Shown piece by piece: positions 20,840 to 31,725 of a DNA stretch of 64,000 bases. Made by a program: the position numbers and the translations under genes. Each line of letters opens with the position of its first letter. Positions within the stretch are counted from its first letter, which is position 1. The DNA comes from Blepharisma stoltei (taxonomy: Eukaryota; Ciliophora; Heterotrichea; Heterotrichida; Blepharismidae), in assembly GCA_914767885.1 (NCBI GenBank), contig CAJZBQ010000045.1, forward strand, positions 461,001 to 525,000, given 5' to 3'. The notes under the pieces are model-generated. The model saw only the letters and a program-made list of their open reading frames with translations. It was not told where the DNA came from and searched no databases.

Positions 20840-21712
20840 ATGCTTTCAAAAGTCATCTCAAGAGGATTCGCTGCCAACGAAAAAACCTTGAAAGCAAGAA
20901 TCAAGTCAGTTACCAGCATAGGAAAGATCACCAAAGCCATGAAAATGGTTGCCGCAGCTAAGATGAGAGCTGAACTTGCTAGATTGGTAGCTGGTGGCAA
21001 ATTTGGCCATCAATTGGCATCAAACTGGTTCAAAGGGGACGATATCGCCAGAAAAAACTTGCCAGAGTTCAATGCAGAGTCAAGAACTTTAATTGTGCCT
21101 TTTACTTCAGACAGAGGACTGTGCGGAGGTGTCAACTCTGGCATCATTAGAGAGACTAAGAGCATTATTGGTCGCCGAAGAGACAAATTCGCCATTTTCT
21201 CAGTTGGTGATAAAGGCACTCTTGCTTTGATCAGACCATACCCAGATCTTCTTTATAAATCAATTACAAACGTCTTGACTCCAGTCAGCTTCGCAACAGC
21301 ATCAGCAATCGCTTACAATCTTGAACAAGCAGCCAAAGATAAAGGCTGCGATAGAATTGAGCTGATTTACAATGAATTCAAAAATGTGGTGACTTCCAAA
21401 ATTGTGAGAAAAGAATTGATGCTTAGACAAGGGTTCAGAAATGGCCATTACAAATCAGTCAATGAAGTAGAAGAGCCAGACTTTCCATTGGCAACTGAGA
21501 TTTACTATGAACTTTACTTAGCAAGCAATGTTTATCATGCCATGCTTAACAATGCAAGCAGCGAGCAAAGCGCAAGAATGTCAGCTATGGAGGGCGCAAG
21601 CAAAAACTGTAGTGAAATGATCGGCAAATTGAACCTTGACTACAATAGAGTTAGGCAAAGCAAAATTACCAGCGAGCTTTGTGAAATCATTTCAGGTGCA
21701 GAAGCTCTTTAA
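20840..21712 (+). CDS. ATP5F1C: Mitochondrial ATP synthase subunit gamma
   Basis: 290 aa. A short N-terminal presequence (MLSKVISRGFAANEK) is followed by the conserved gamma N-helix (KARIKSVTSIGKITKAMKMV), the central PFTSDRGLCGGVNSG motif and a C-terminal helix (SARMSAMEGASKNCSEM ... LNLDYNRVRQSKITSEL), the rotor shaft of F1. Rotation of gamma couples proton flow to ATP synthesis in the mitochondrial inner membrane. Uninterrupted. The ATG at 20840 is chosen because the presequence starts there. Confidence 0.93.
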   Translation: MLSKVISRGFAANEKTLKARIKSVTSIGKITKAMKMVAAAKMRAELARLVAGGKFGHQLASNWFKGDDIARKNLPEFNAESRTLIVPFTSDRGLCGGVNSGIIRETKSIIGRRRDKFAIFSVGDKGTLALIRPYPDLLYKSITNVLTPVSFATASAIAYNLEQAAKDKGCDRIELIYNEFKNVVTSKIVRKELMLRQGFRNGHYKSVNEVEEPDFPLATEIYYELYLASNVYHAMLNNASSEQSARMSAMEGASKNCSEMIGKLNLDYNRVRQSKITSELCEIISGAEAL

Positions 21713-22025
21713 TAACGTAACTAGAAAAGTTATGCAAATACTTAATATAATTTCTATAATTTCTTAAAACTGCTTCATATTTCTTAAAAAAGTGATAATA
21801 TATTCGGAAATTAAGTTGAATTTCTTTTTTCGATAAGCTAATTGTCTCTTTGCATTTCTATTGATAATAAATTTTTTACAATTTCTTTAAAAATTACTCG
21901 ATAATTAACAGAAAAAAAAATAATAATTTTATTAAAAAAATTAAGAAATCTGAAAAAGTGGAATTAAAATTCCAGATCAATTTTCATGTCGACCTTGCAT
22001 ATATTTTTTAGTTTTATCAAAAAAT
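21713..22025. other. Short AT-rich spacer
   Basis: Between ATP synthase gamma and the cyclin, same orientation; nothing recognisable. Confidence 0.5.
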
Positions 22026-22598
22026 ATGTCAGTCCTAGAAGGAATGCACCACACATTAATAGGGAGAATTGTTACAAGTGGCGAGATTGATAGCAGATGT
22101 GAGATTTTTGAAATCTTCAATAAGCCTCGCTCTCTGCATATAGACTTGCTTTTATACCTAAAACATCTTAAGGATAACTTCAGCTGTTCGGATTTCATTT
22201 TGATATTCGGATTTGTATTAATTGACAAATTTCTGAAGTCCTGTCCTGACTTTCATCTTACAAATAGAAACGTTCACAGAATGGTTTTTACTTCGATCTC
22301 AATTGCCTTAAAATTTTCAGAAGATATAGGTTTTTCTAATTCCGTTTTATCAAAAATAGGGTTGGTGACGACAAAAGAGTTGCTCAAGCTAGAGACCTCT
22401 TTTCTATCAGTAAACAACTGATGCATTTGGAATGAAGAAATCTCAAAACAATGCGAAGAATTAGAAGAAGACTTTTCAAGGGCGCAAAAAAAGGAAATTT
22501 CTAATTCTGAATGCGATGAATTATACAATGAAGAAACAACTGCAAGCTTTGAAGAGTTAGATGATTTTTCTGAGATTAGCTACTTTTTCAGCAATTAA
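22026..22598 (+). CDS. Pho80/P-type cyclin-like protein
   Basis: 190 aa with one cyclin box: FGFVLIDKFLKSCPDFHLT, NVHRMVFTSISIALKFSED, then LETSFLSVNNWCIW. The pattern idRl...N.hR...tsi.iA.Kf.eD...LE..fL fits the PCL/P-type (Pho80) cyclins, which partner with a CDK such as Pho85/CDK5. One Trp is encoded by TGA at about 22420. The acidic tail (EELDDFSEISYFFSN) is unassigned. Uninterrupted. Confidence 0.75.
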
Positions 22599-23605
22599 GT
22601 CTCAGACTGTAAAATTTTGACGAAATTTAAATTTAACAGCGATAAGTTTCAATTGTTAAGACAAAATATTGAAATGTCAAAATCAATAAAATTCTTTTTG
22701 GATAATTGACCATAAAGTTTTTGTTCTTTATCTTTTATAAACCAGCAGCGCATCCTAGCATTGCATATAAAGAAATAATCATTAATTGGAAATTAATAGT
22801 TAAAATTTTTAATAGAAAAATATCTTCATTATCTTTAAATATTAACTGGATAATACTCGAATAAAGGAATTTTAATAAAAGATAATTCTTCAGTATAATA
22901 GCTAATAAAATGATAAAATTCGTTTAATTTACAAAAATTATACACTATAATTTGTAAAGCTGAATCGATAAGCTCTATTTCATCAAAATCATATAGAGTA
23001 ATCTATAAAATACATTAAAGAAAATTTATTAAAAAGAAAATTGCTATTGTTAAAACACATTGATCCAAGCAAGCTGAAAATAAGTAGCCAATGGCATTTT
23101 AGTGCAACGATGTGATTTAAGATTTAAAAGAACTAAATAAAAACATTAAAATTGCATGGTTTTTAAAATTTTTTATTATAATTGCATTTTACTAAAAAAA
23201 TATCTGAAATAGCCAATTTCATTATAAGTAGAATTCTTCTAATAATAAGGATTATCTGTTATATAAACTATAAATTAATTTAAATAGAGGTATGAATAAC
23301 ATTTTTATTATTTAAATTCTTAACACCTATTTGATCTCAAATTTGAGATACCCATCTTCAGGCAGATAGAAAGCAAAATATCAAATATAGTGCATCTTTC
23401 AATGGAAGGACTGAATGCTTTTTAGACTCAAATTGAATTTCAGCTATTTTTAAATTAAATAATTTTGATTCTAAATCATAATATTAATAATTTTTTGAAT
23501 AAAACTTAAAATGAGTGTTAATTTTTTTCTATTTATATCCTAAACTGCTAGTATATTTTCCTCAGCATTTCTTTAGAAGCCTAAATCTTAACCAATTATA
23601 TAAAT
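22599..23605. other. Long AT-rich intergenic spacer
   Basis: About 1 kb, very AT-rich. No ORF, inverted-repeat termini or duplications were recognised. It contains the 5' region of malate dehydrogenase. Confidence 0.5.
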
Positions 23606-24637
23606 ATGCTAGCCAAAGCCCTAAGCCGTAGCTTCTCACAAGCCCACAAAACCCCTGTCAGAATTGCAGTCACAGGAGGTTCTGGCCAGATTAGCTACAG
23701 CTTATTATTCCGTTTAGCAAGTGGTGCTTTATTAGGTCCTCATCAGCCAATCATCCTTCAAATTCACGATCTCCCAATGATGCAACAAGCTCTCAGAGGT
23801 GTTGTTATGGAGCTCCACGATTGTGCTTTCCCTCTACTTCACGATGTCATTGCAACTGATGTTCAAAGCACCGTCTTTACTGATGTCGATTATGCCTTTT
23901 TAGTCGGATCAAAGCCAAGAGGCCCAGGAATGGAAAGAGGTGACCTCCTCAAACAAAACGGAGAAATCTTTGTAAAGGTTGGAGAAGACCTCAATAAGTA
24001 CGCCAAAAAGACTTGCAGAGTGATCACAGTCGGAAACCCAGCCAACACCAATTGTTTGATTGCACAGTCCCATGCGCCTGATATTCCAAAGCAGAATTTC
24101 TCAGCTATGACAAGACTTGACCATAATAGAGCTCTTATTCAATTGGCTCTCAGAACTGGGACTCCAGTAACCTCAGTTAGCCATGCCTGCATTTGGGGTA
24201 ACCATTCTTCAACTATGTTCCCTGATGCAAGCCATGTAAAGATTAATGGACATGCAGGAAATGCTAGGATCACTCAAGAATACATTACAAGCGAATTTAT
24301 TCCAATTGTACAACAAAGAGGTGCAGCTATTATTGCAGCTAGAAAATTATCAAGCGCCGCATCAGCAGCCAATGCAGCTATTGACCATATGAGAGACTGG
24401 ACTTTTGGAACCCAAGGAGGATGGGTAAGCATGGCAGTTCCTAGCGAATTATATCATGGAGCATATGGAGTACCTGAAGGACTCATTTTCTCATACCCAC
24501 TCACAGTAGATGCATCAGGACATTATCATCTTGTCAGGGATCTGCCTATGAACAGCTTTGTGAATGAAAAATTAAGATTAACCATTGACGAGCTCCAAAA
24601 AGAAAAACAAGAAGTCCAACACTTGCTTAAAAAATAA
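23606..24637 (+). CDS. MDH: Malate dehydrogenase, organellar
   Basis: 343 aa. The N-terminus [15 protein letters not shown] is a likely mitochondrial presequence. NAD-binding [10 protein letters not shown]; substrate loop [19 protein letters not shown]; catalytic RLDHNRA and [12 protein letters not shown]. These are features of the type with long insertions similar to cytosolic/bacterial MdhA. It interconverts malate and oxaloacetate. Uninterrupted. Confidence 0.92.
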   Translation: MLAKALSRSFSQAHKTPVRIAVTGGSGQISYSLLFRLASGALLGPHQPIILQIHDLPMMQQALRGVVMELHDCAFPLLHDVIATDVQSTVFTDVDYAFLVGSKPRGPGMERGDLLKQNGEIFVKVGEDLNKYAKKTCRVITVGNPANTNCLIAQSHAPDIPKQNFSAMTRLDHNRALIQLALRTGTPVTSVSHACIWGNHSSTMFPDASHVKINGHAGNARITQEYITSEFIPIVQQRGAAIIAARKLSSAASAANAAIDHMRDWTFGTQGGWVSMAVPSELYHGAYGVPEGLIFSYPLTVDASGHYHLVRDLPMNSFVNEKLRLTIDELQKEKQEVQHLLKK

Positions 24638-24932
24638 TTAAGCTCTACAGATAAGTTAATAGTTTTCAAAAAGTCGAGAAGAAATTTAGGCTTTTTGTAA
24701 AGCAAAATTAATTGTTTGCATGCTAAATAATGCATTTAGAGAAAAATAGAACTTTTTTCATCGTAGCTAAGAGATTAAGAACACTGATAATTTTTTTATA
24801 TCATTTATAGTAAATAAGCATCTACTAGAAAATTTTATATGGATTAATCACCATAAAATTTTCATGCACTATAAATAGTATATCTAAAATAAAATAAGAG
24901 TCGTTTTTTGTTAGAAAAGCATTTTTTGAACT

Positions 24933-27900
24933 ATGTCTGAATATCAACCTTTATCAAGCATTGACTTCGAAACGAATCCTGATGACTTACTCTCTCCCTT
25001 TCAAGCAAAGCCAATTCAAAATCCTAATTTTAAAAAAACAAAACTTTTGTGTGAATAAGAAACAATTTTTTTTGATAATAAAAAAAGTTTTATATATAAA
25101 TGATTATAACGAAATTACTAGCACTTTTTTAGCTTGTGACTCTAAAATCTATTTATGCCATTATTACTTTTAAATTTTAGAGGTCTAAGATCGAAAAATT
25201 AATATAAATTAATAATATAAAAAAACTTATTAAATAATGTGAGCAAAAATTTTCTTGCTCTTTCCAAGGAGAGGGGAGTTAGCGTAATTTTCAAGCAGCA
25301 AATTTTTTGATATCCATGATATTCGAGAAGGCATCAGTAAGTCAAAATTCATTGCTCTCGGATCGACATCATGGTTATGCTCTTCTTTAAAAACACACGA
25401 CAAAGAAGGGATTTCTCCAGATTCTAACTTCACCCAAGCTGCTTAAAATTTAAACAAAATTTGATAGAGATTTCATTATAATAATTATCACTCTATACAT
25501 CAATTTTTTTTTCCATTAAAAATATTTGCTCGTTTACGGAGGGTGGGTTTTTATCCAAAAAATAGTTTTCAATGGTTTTGCTCATTCACTGGGGGATTAA
25601 AACATAAATTTTGCAGATTAAATTCATTTATATTTCTCAATTGGAATTTTTTAAATTTTAAAAAAATTACTATAAAATTTATATATAATTTTAAAAAAAT
25701 AAATTAACCTAACAAAAATGTTTTATTCGCTCACAAAGGGGTAGTAAAGAAAATCTCGCAAGTAGAAAAAAATTGTATTTTTTATTCAGCTTTGGCACCA
25801 ATGAGCCCGAGAAACCTCCTATTAACTCTATATGAGCGATTATTTTTGATGCCTTAAAAGATTTTACAATTGAGCTATTGTTAGCAGCAGCAACAGTTTC
25901 CCTGATAATAGGAATAGTTGAATCAGAAAAAGAAGGCTGGTACGAAGGAATATCCATTCTCGTCGCTGTAGCAATAGTTGTGTCAGTAGCTTCTACACAA
26001 GATTACTTAAAGGAGCTCCAATTTCGCAAGCTTAATGAAGAAATAAAGCGCTTGAAGATCGCAATTACTCGAAATGGGATCCTAGAAGAAATTTTCCAAG
26101 ACGATATTGTGGTAGGAGATTTGGTATCATTGAATCCTGGCGATATAACTCCAGCTGACGGCATTTTAGTAAGGTCATACGGAATTATCGTAGATGAAAG
26201 TGCGATGACTGGAGAAAGCGTTTCAGTAAAAAAGGGCGAAAACGACCCATTTATTCTTTCATCATCCGTTATTGTAGAAGGCACTGGAGACATGATCGTA
26301 TGTGCTGTCGGCAAAAATTCTTTAGCTGGAAGGAGTCATTTATTTTTATTAAAACAAGATAAAGAATTAACGCCTTTGCAAATGAAACTTGAAAAAGTTG
26401 CGAAGCACATAGGGATTGCAGGGGCTATCGCTGCTGTCATAATCTTTATTTTTATTTCGTTTTTCATCTTCGAAGGAGCTATAGCAGATGATGACTGGGA
26501 ATCTGATGACACAAGTGATCTTCTTACAGCGTTTATTTTGGCAGTCACCATATTAGTTGTTGCGATACCTGAAGGGCTTCCATTGGCGGTAACTTTAAGT
26601 TTGGCTTTTTCAATGAGGAAAATGAAAGATGAAAAAATTTTTGTGAAGCATTTAAGTGCTTGTGAAACTATGGGAGGGTGTGAGGAATTGCTAATTGATA
26701 AAACAGGGACTATCACAAAAAATGAAATGAGAGTTGTGAAGTTTAAAATTGGGTTAAAAAAAATTGACTTAAAGACACCTATTAAAGATAAAAATCTGGC
26801 AGAGATTATTGCTAAATCGATTGCAAGAAATACGACTGCAGATATAAGGAAAATTGAAGAAAAATTAATAAAGACTGGAAGTAGAACTGAGTGTGCACTG
26901 CTGATGTTTTTAAGTGACTGGGGATTTAATTTCAGGACTTTAACTCCCCCTTTCTGCGAATGAACAAAAATATTTGTTCTAAAGGAGCGGGATTATTTTT
27001 TTTTTTTAAAACAATTTTCAAATTGCAAAATGCAAAATTGGAAAGTAAAAATTAGTTCAATTTTTAAAATTTATGTTTAGAATGCAAGCCGTTTTAAATT
27101 CAACAGAATTAGCTAGAGATTTCATTATACTAATTATCACTTATATATAGTGACTTGGGATGAAGAGCACTTTTTTTTGGCTTGACGGCAAGCCAAAAAC
27201 ATCCCGTGATCTTCATCCTAACTAACAATATCAATTTTTATATAAAAAAACTTTTCCAATGGTTTTGTTCGCTTACGGAGGGGAGTAAGAGATTTAGATA
27301 CCCAGGCGATGCAGATCCCCTTTAGTTCTGAGTCTAAAAAGATGACAACTTTTCATGTAGGATTTGAAAAAGAGGGATATCTGTATGTAAAAGGAGCGCC
27401 GGAAAGAGTTATTGAGAAGTGCAAATATTATTTCAAAGAGGATGGAACGATATCAGAGTAATTTTTATGCAGGCTATCAGCAGAAATCATTCAGGAATTC
27501 AATTTTCTTATTACAGAATGGTCTCAAAAAATGATTAGAACTCTAGCATTGGCTTATAGACCTGGAACTCTTGAAGATCTCCAATTAAATGAAAGGCCAA
27601 GCAAAGAAGACATAGAAAATGCAGAGAAAAACATGATTTTAATTGGAATTTTCGGAATAGAAGATCCTCTCAGAGAAGAAGCCAAAAGTGCACTGAATCA
27701 GCTGAAAAACGCTGGAGTGACTGTCAGAATGATAACAGGGGACAGCAAAGAAATCGCTGCCAAAATAGGAAAGCAATGTGATATATTAGATATTGATTAT
27801 GAGCTGCATGAAAAGAGCCAAATTATGTCAGGAAAAGACTTCACTGATAGAGTTGGAGGAGTTAAAGAGGAATTTGATGAAGAAGAAAAGAAGAGATATT

Positions 27901-30900
27901 ATAAAATAGGGAATGAAGAGGAATTTAATAAAGTTTCTGCTTCATTGAGGATTTTAGCAAGATGCAGCCCATATGATAAGTTTGTCCTTACAATAGGGCT
28001 GAGAAATTCAGATAAAATCGTAGGAGTGACTGGAGATGGAACAAATGACTCATTGGCGTTAAAAAGTGCAAATATTGGAATAGCTATGATGACTGCAACG
28101 CCAATGGCTAAAGAAAGCTCTGATATTATTTTACTAGACGATAACATACAAAATATAGTTACTGCTGTTAGATGGGGCCGAAACATTTATCAAAATATCA
28201 GAAGATTCTTGCAGTTCCAGCTAACAGTCAATATCGTGGCTTTACTTTTGTGCCTAATAGGTGCAATATCAGTCGCAAGCTCTCCTCTCTCAGCTGTACA
28301 GATGTTGTGGGTAAACTTATTAATGGATTCTCGGCTTGTTTGGCTTTTGAGAGATACGGGCAGTATACAATATAAGAAACCAATATGTAATTAAAAGAAA
28401 AGAGCTAGTGTTTCACATCAATAAGATATCATTATGTACTATAAGTAACTTATAATAAGGAGCAAAAAAAACCATTAAATTTGACGGTAAAAATTTTTTT
28501 TTTATGTCTTAATGAAAAAAGCTTGTTGGCTATATAAACTATGATACTGTTAAGTCTATTAAATAAGCAACTTATATGTACTAGAAATAAGATCTGACAG
28601 TTTCATATAATAGCAAACTGACGTTATACCTTGTTTGCAATTCCATTCTGAATATATTAAAAAATCAATAAGCGCTTTTCTTAATAAAAAAATAAATCAT
28701 TATGTCACTAAATTGGGTTTAAGTCATCTAAAAAAAAAAACGAATTTCATCTCTTTTTCTCAAGAGACAACGGTTTATTAGGTGCTGCAAAAACCTGCTT
28801 AAAAAGACCCGTTATATTTGCGCAAAAATTAATATAATTTCTGCACCGATTTGCGTTGCAACACACATTAATATAGTGAAACGATGCTTTATTTTGATCC
28901 TTATTTATATCAGATTTTATGTCTTATATAAGAGAATTCAATATGATCTAATATTTCGAAACTATCAGCTCATGAAAATGTGAAATCGTTTACTCACTCC
29001 CCCCCTTTAAATTGAAACAAAAAATTTTGTTTCAATTTAAATGGGGGTTAAGAAAATTTTTTTATATATAAAAATTTTTTCAGAGATAAAATTTTATAGA
29101 AAATAAATTATATAAATTTAAAGAATTTCATGAAAAATTAATTCATAAATTTCTCAATCTCAAAGTGTAAACTTGCTGAAATGGTATTCTTCTAACTCTC
29201 CCCATAACAATTGGACAAAATAGAGTTTAATTTCTAAATCTTATATGTTTGAAGCATATTAAATAGGGTATTAACGTATTTACATATAAAATAATGATTT
29301 TTACCTATAAAATTTTCTATTATAATAAAATTTTGTTTCAATTTAAAGGGGGGGTAATTTCCCAAAAAAGTAGGAATTTTACCTATATTTTGTTTCAATT
29401 TAAAAAGGGGGGGAGTCAGTGAAAAAAAATTAAACAGAGCTCCTTAAAATAGAAATTTATTTTTTTAAGAAAAATAAAATTAAAATTTTGTTATTAAATA
29501 CTTTTAGAGCAAGCTTTGTTTATTTTATTGCGCTTTTTTTTACAATAGTAACAATATTTAAGGTAAATCATACTTATTTCAGTTCTAAGTGTGCCTCTTT
29601 CAGTGGCTATTAAATATATTAAAATTATTAAAAAATATATAAAACCGTTTTTTAAGACATATTCTTTCAAAATATATCAAAACGATGACCAAAAATTTGC
29701 AATATTTTTTGGGTTAATTTCCTTAAAAAAGGTTTTTATAAGTTTTTTAATAATTTTAATATCTTTAATAGACACTGAAAGAGGCACACTTAGAGCTGAG
29801 ATAAGTAAGGTTTTACCTTAAATATTGTTATTATTTTATACAAAAAAGCGCAATAAATAAGCAAAGCTTGCTCTAAAAGTATTTAATAACAAAATTTTAA
29901 TTTATTTTTCTTAAAAAAATAAAATTTCTATTTTAAGGAGCTCTGTTTAATGTTATTTTCACTGAGCAAACGATTTCACATTTTCATGAGCTGATAGTTT
30001 CGAAATATTAGATCATATTGAATTCTCTTATATAAGACATAAAATCTGATATAAATAAGGATCAAAATAAAGCATCGTTTCACTATATTAATGTGTGTTG
30101 CAACGCAAATCGGTGCAGAAATTATATTAATTTTTGCGCAAATATAACGGTCTTTTTAAGCAGGTTTTTGCAGCACCTAATAAACCGTTATCTCTTGAGA
30201 AAAAGAGATGAATTTCGTTTTTTATTTAACTAGATGAACTTTGACTTATAAACATAACAATTCCGTTTTTTATTGAAGCAAGCGTTTATCGACATTTTTT
30301 TATTTTCATTAGACTCTCGCAAATTATCTAGACCGTTAGGTTGCATTGATGAATTGCTGGTATCGTCTATTTTGCTTAGTTACTAGGTCTTTTTTATTAA
30401 GGACTCAACTGTTTCCATTTTTGTGGAGATCTAGAATCTTCTATTTTTGTGATATAAAAAAAATTTTTTACAGTCAAATTTAATGGTTTTTTTGCTCCTT
30501 ATTATGGGTTACCTGAAGGACATGATGTTTTCTCATTTATAAGAGATACTAACTCTTTTCTTTTAATTAAATATTGGTTCTTCATTTTATGGACATCCCG
30601 TATCTCTCAAAAGCCAAACGAGCCTAGATTCTCTAGCAGCTTTGGCTCTTGCAACGCAAGATCCTGATGATAGAGTACTAGACTCAAAGCCATATGGGAA
30701 AAATGAATATATTTTATCGTCTTGGATTATTGCCAACATAGTTGTCCAATCTGTATATCAAATGGTTATTATGATGGTAATTCTTTATCTTGGACCATAT
30801 ATTTTTGGAATTGATGCAGGCTGGGATTCAGACTGGCCTGACGAAGAATCTACTCATTATACCATTTGTTTTAATACTTTTGTGATGCTGCAGCTTTTTA

Positions 30901-31163
30901 ACCAAATCAATTGTAGGAAAACGAGGGCTGAAGAATATAATGTCTTTTCAGGGATTTTCCAAAACAGAACTTTTTTGTCAATATTTTCTGTAGAATTTGC
31001 ACTTCAGATTATTTTTGTTCAGCTAGGAGGAGATTTTATGAATACTGAGCCTCTGGACTTATATCAAATTCTTATTTGCATAATGATTGGCTCAAGCACA
31101 TTAGTAGTAACTTTGCTTTTCAAAATAAGCACGATACAGTTTTATCAAAGGAAAAGTGATTAA
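24933..31163 (+). CDS. P-type Ca2+-ATPase (PMCA type), copy 1, four insertions
   Basis: Assembled protein of roughly 980 aa. N-terminus MSEYQPLSSIDFETNPDDLA then KFFDIHDIREGISKSKF; the FGTNEPEKPPI motif before TM1; actuator MTGES; PEGLPLAV in TM4; phosphorylation site DKTGT; KGAPERV; MITGD; hinge GDGTNDSLAL (usual GDGTNDAPAL); TM5-10 at the end. Introns of 15 nt at 25284-25298, 25775-25789 and 27458-27472. Insertions at 24988-25279, 25444-25744, 26941-27285 and 28324-30624. The second junction is off by one base with ordinary choices; using TA 25742 and a 19-nt intron (25744-25762) restores the frame (977 codons). No calmodulin-binding tail is visible. It pumps Ca2+ out of the cytosol. A paralogue lies at the right end of the window. 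Confidence 0.85.
24988..25279. mobile_element. CTC-type IES in Ca2+-ATPase copy 1
   Basis: 292 bp with TTA repeats, ends TTACTCTCTCCC and GAGGGGAGTTA. An inner inverted pair (GAGCAAAAATTTTCTTGCTC) is at the right. Removal gives NPDDLA followed by a 15-nt intron and KFFDIHDIREG. It resembles the CTCCCC class in architecture with a fourth motif. Confidence 0.75.
25444..25744. mobile_element. Rearranged family-A MITE as IES in Ca2+-ATPase copy 1
   Basis: The right half of a family-A element (AGATTTCATTATA..., two direct motif copies, 25460-25596) is fused at its G-tract to the inverted left half (25597-25741). The two outer edges are therefore one internal breakpoint and one terminus. It ends AAAGGGGTAGTA. 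The junction leaves a one-base frame offset unless an atypical intron is used. Confidence 0.7.
26941..27285. mobile_element. Family-A MITE as IES in Ca2+-ATPase copy 1
   Basis: 345 bp, TAA repeats, ends TAACTCCCCC and CGGAGGGGAGTAA. Conserved interior (GAGATTTCATTATACTAAT). A small hairpin insertion is nested at about 27150-27226 (GGATGAAGA ... TCTTCATCC arms, with GGCTTG/CAAGCC inside). Removal gives NFRTLRDLDTQAMQ. Confidence 0.85.
28324..30624. mobile_element. Giant fold-back element in Ca2+-ATPase copy 1
   Basis: 2292-bp element (28333-30624) that is a palindrome over almost its whole length. Ends GGCTTGTTTGGCTTTTGAG and its inverse are followed by arms of about 930 bp meeting near 29690. 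Arm parts 28742-28990 and 29953-30220 are nearly identical, as are 29440-29600 and 29765-29945. A family-B MITE sits in the left arm. Flanking 9-bp duplication TGGATTCTC / TAGATTCTC. It encodes no protein. Precise removal restores WVNLLMDSLAALALATQ. Confidence 0.85.
28997..29415. mobile_element. Family-B MITE nested in the fold-back element
   Basis: 419 bp, flanked by TCA on both sides, starts CTCCCCCCCTTTAAATTG and ends AATTTAAAAAGGGGGGGAG. The empty site is readable from the opposite arm of the fold-back (29953-29975, inverse GTTTGCTCAGTGAAAA), which shows that TCA is a 3-bp target duplication. Confidence 0.85.
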
Positions 31164-31725
31164 TAATAATAATAAGTATTTATAACTAAATTAATGAGTA
31201 GGCAACTTTATTTGCCTTAATTTTCTATGCTTATTATATAATGCAATAATTTTGAATTAGAGAAATTATCCTTTATCATTAAGCGAATTTCAATTTTTTT
31301 ATGGATTGCTATGACTATTCGCTAAGATACCCATGATTAATTAAAATATATAAATTAATCGTTAAATTGGCTCCATGTCAAATGATAGTGGATTTTTGAC
31401 AATGTACACTTCATCGAAATACATTTGGTCGAAAATTTTTAATAGTGCGACATTTGGCCGAAAATTAACGGTTTTTTTTCGGTCAAAAGCCTCACTATCA
31501 AAAATTTTCAACAATTTTCAGCCAAAAACTTTTCGGTGAAATGAACACTATCAAAAAGGCAATGTCATTTGGCCTGCACCCGTTAAATTACTTAACTTAA
31601 ACATATAACATATTTCTAATTCCATTTGCATAAATCTTTTGAGCTGCATGCCAACTCAAACTTTAGATACGTATGAAGTGCTCTGCAAATATAAAACTAG
31701 TTTAAAAATAAGAATTATATTAGAG
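31164..31725. other. Intergenic region with MITE M2
   Basis: Convergent spacer between Ca2+-ATPase copy 1 and Rab GDI. It holds M2 (31369-31580); the rest is AT-rich with nothing else supported. Confidence 0.6.
31369..31580. mobile_element. MITE M2 (9-bp-TSD class)
   Basis: 212 bp with a perfect 9-bp duplication CGTTAAATT (31360-31368, 31581-31589). Terminal inverted repeats GGCTCCATGTCAAATGA and GGTGCAGGCCAAATGA. Internal palindromic sub-repeats (TTTGGTCGAAAATTTTTAA, CACTATCAAAAA) are shared with M1 in LRRC9. Confidence 0.85.

Noticed and set aside
26003-26716. Long minus-strand ORFs opposite the Ca2+-ATPases (also 62555-63731 plus strand)
   Set aside because: They are antisense shadows of strongly conserved P-type ATPase coding sequence; composition mirrors the sense codons.
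28331-28394. C-terminal tail of the Ca2+-ATPase frame (RLVWLLRDTGSIQ...)
   Set aside because: This is translation into the terminal repeat of the fold-back element, not protein sequence; the true continuation is at 30634.
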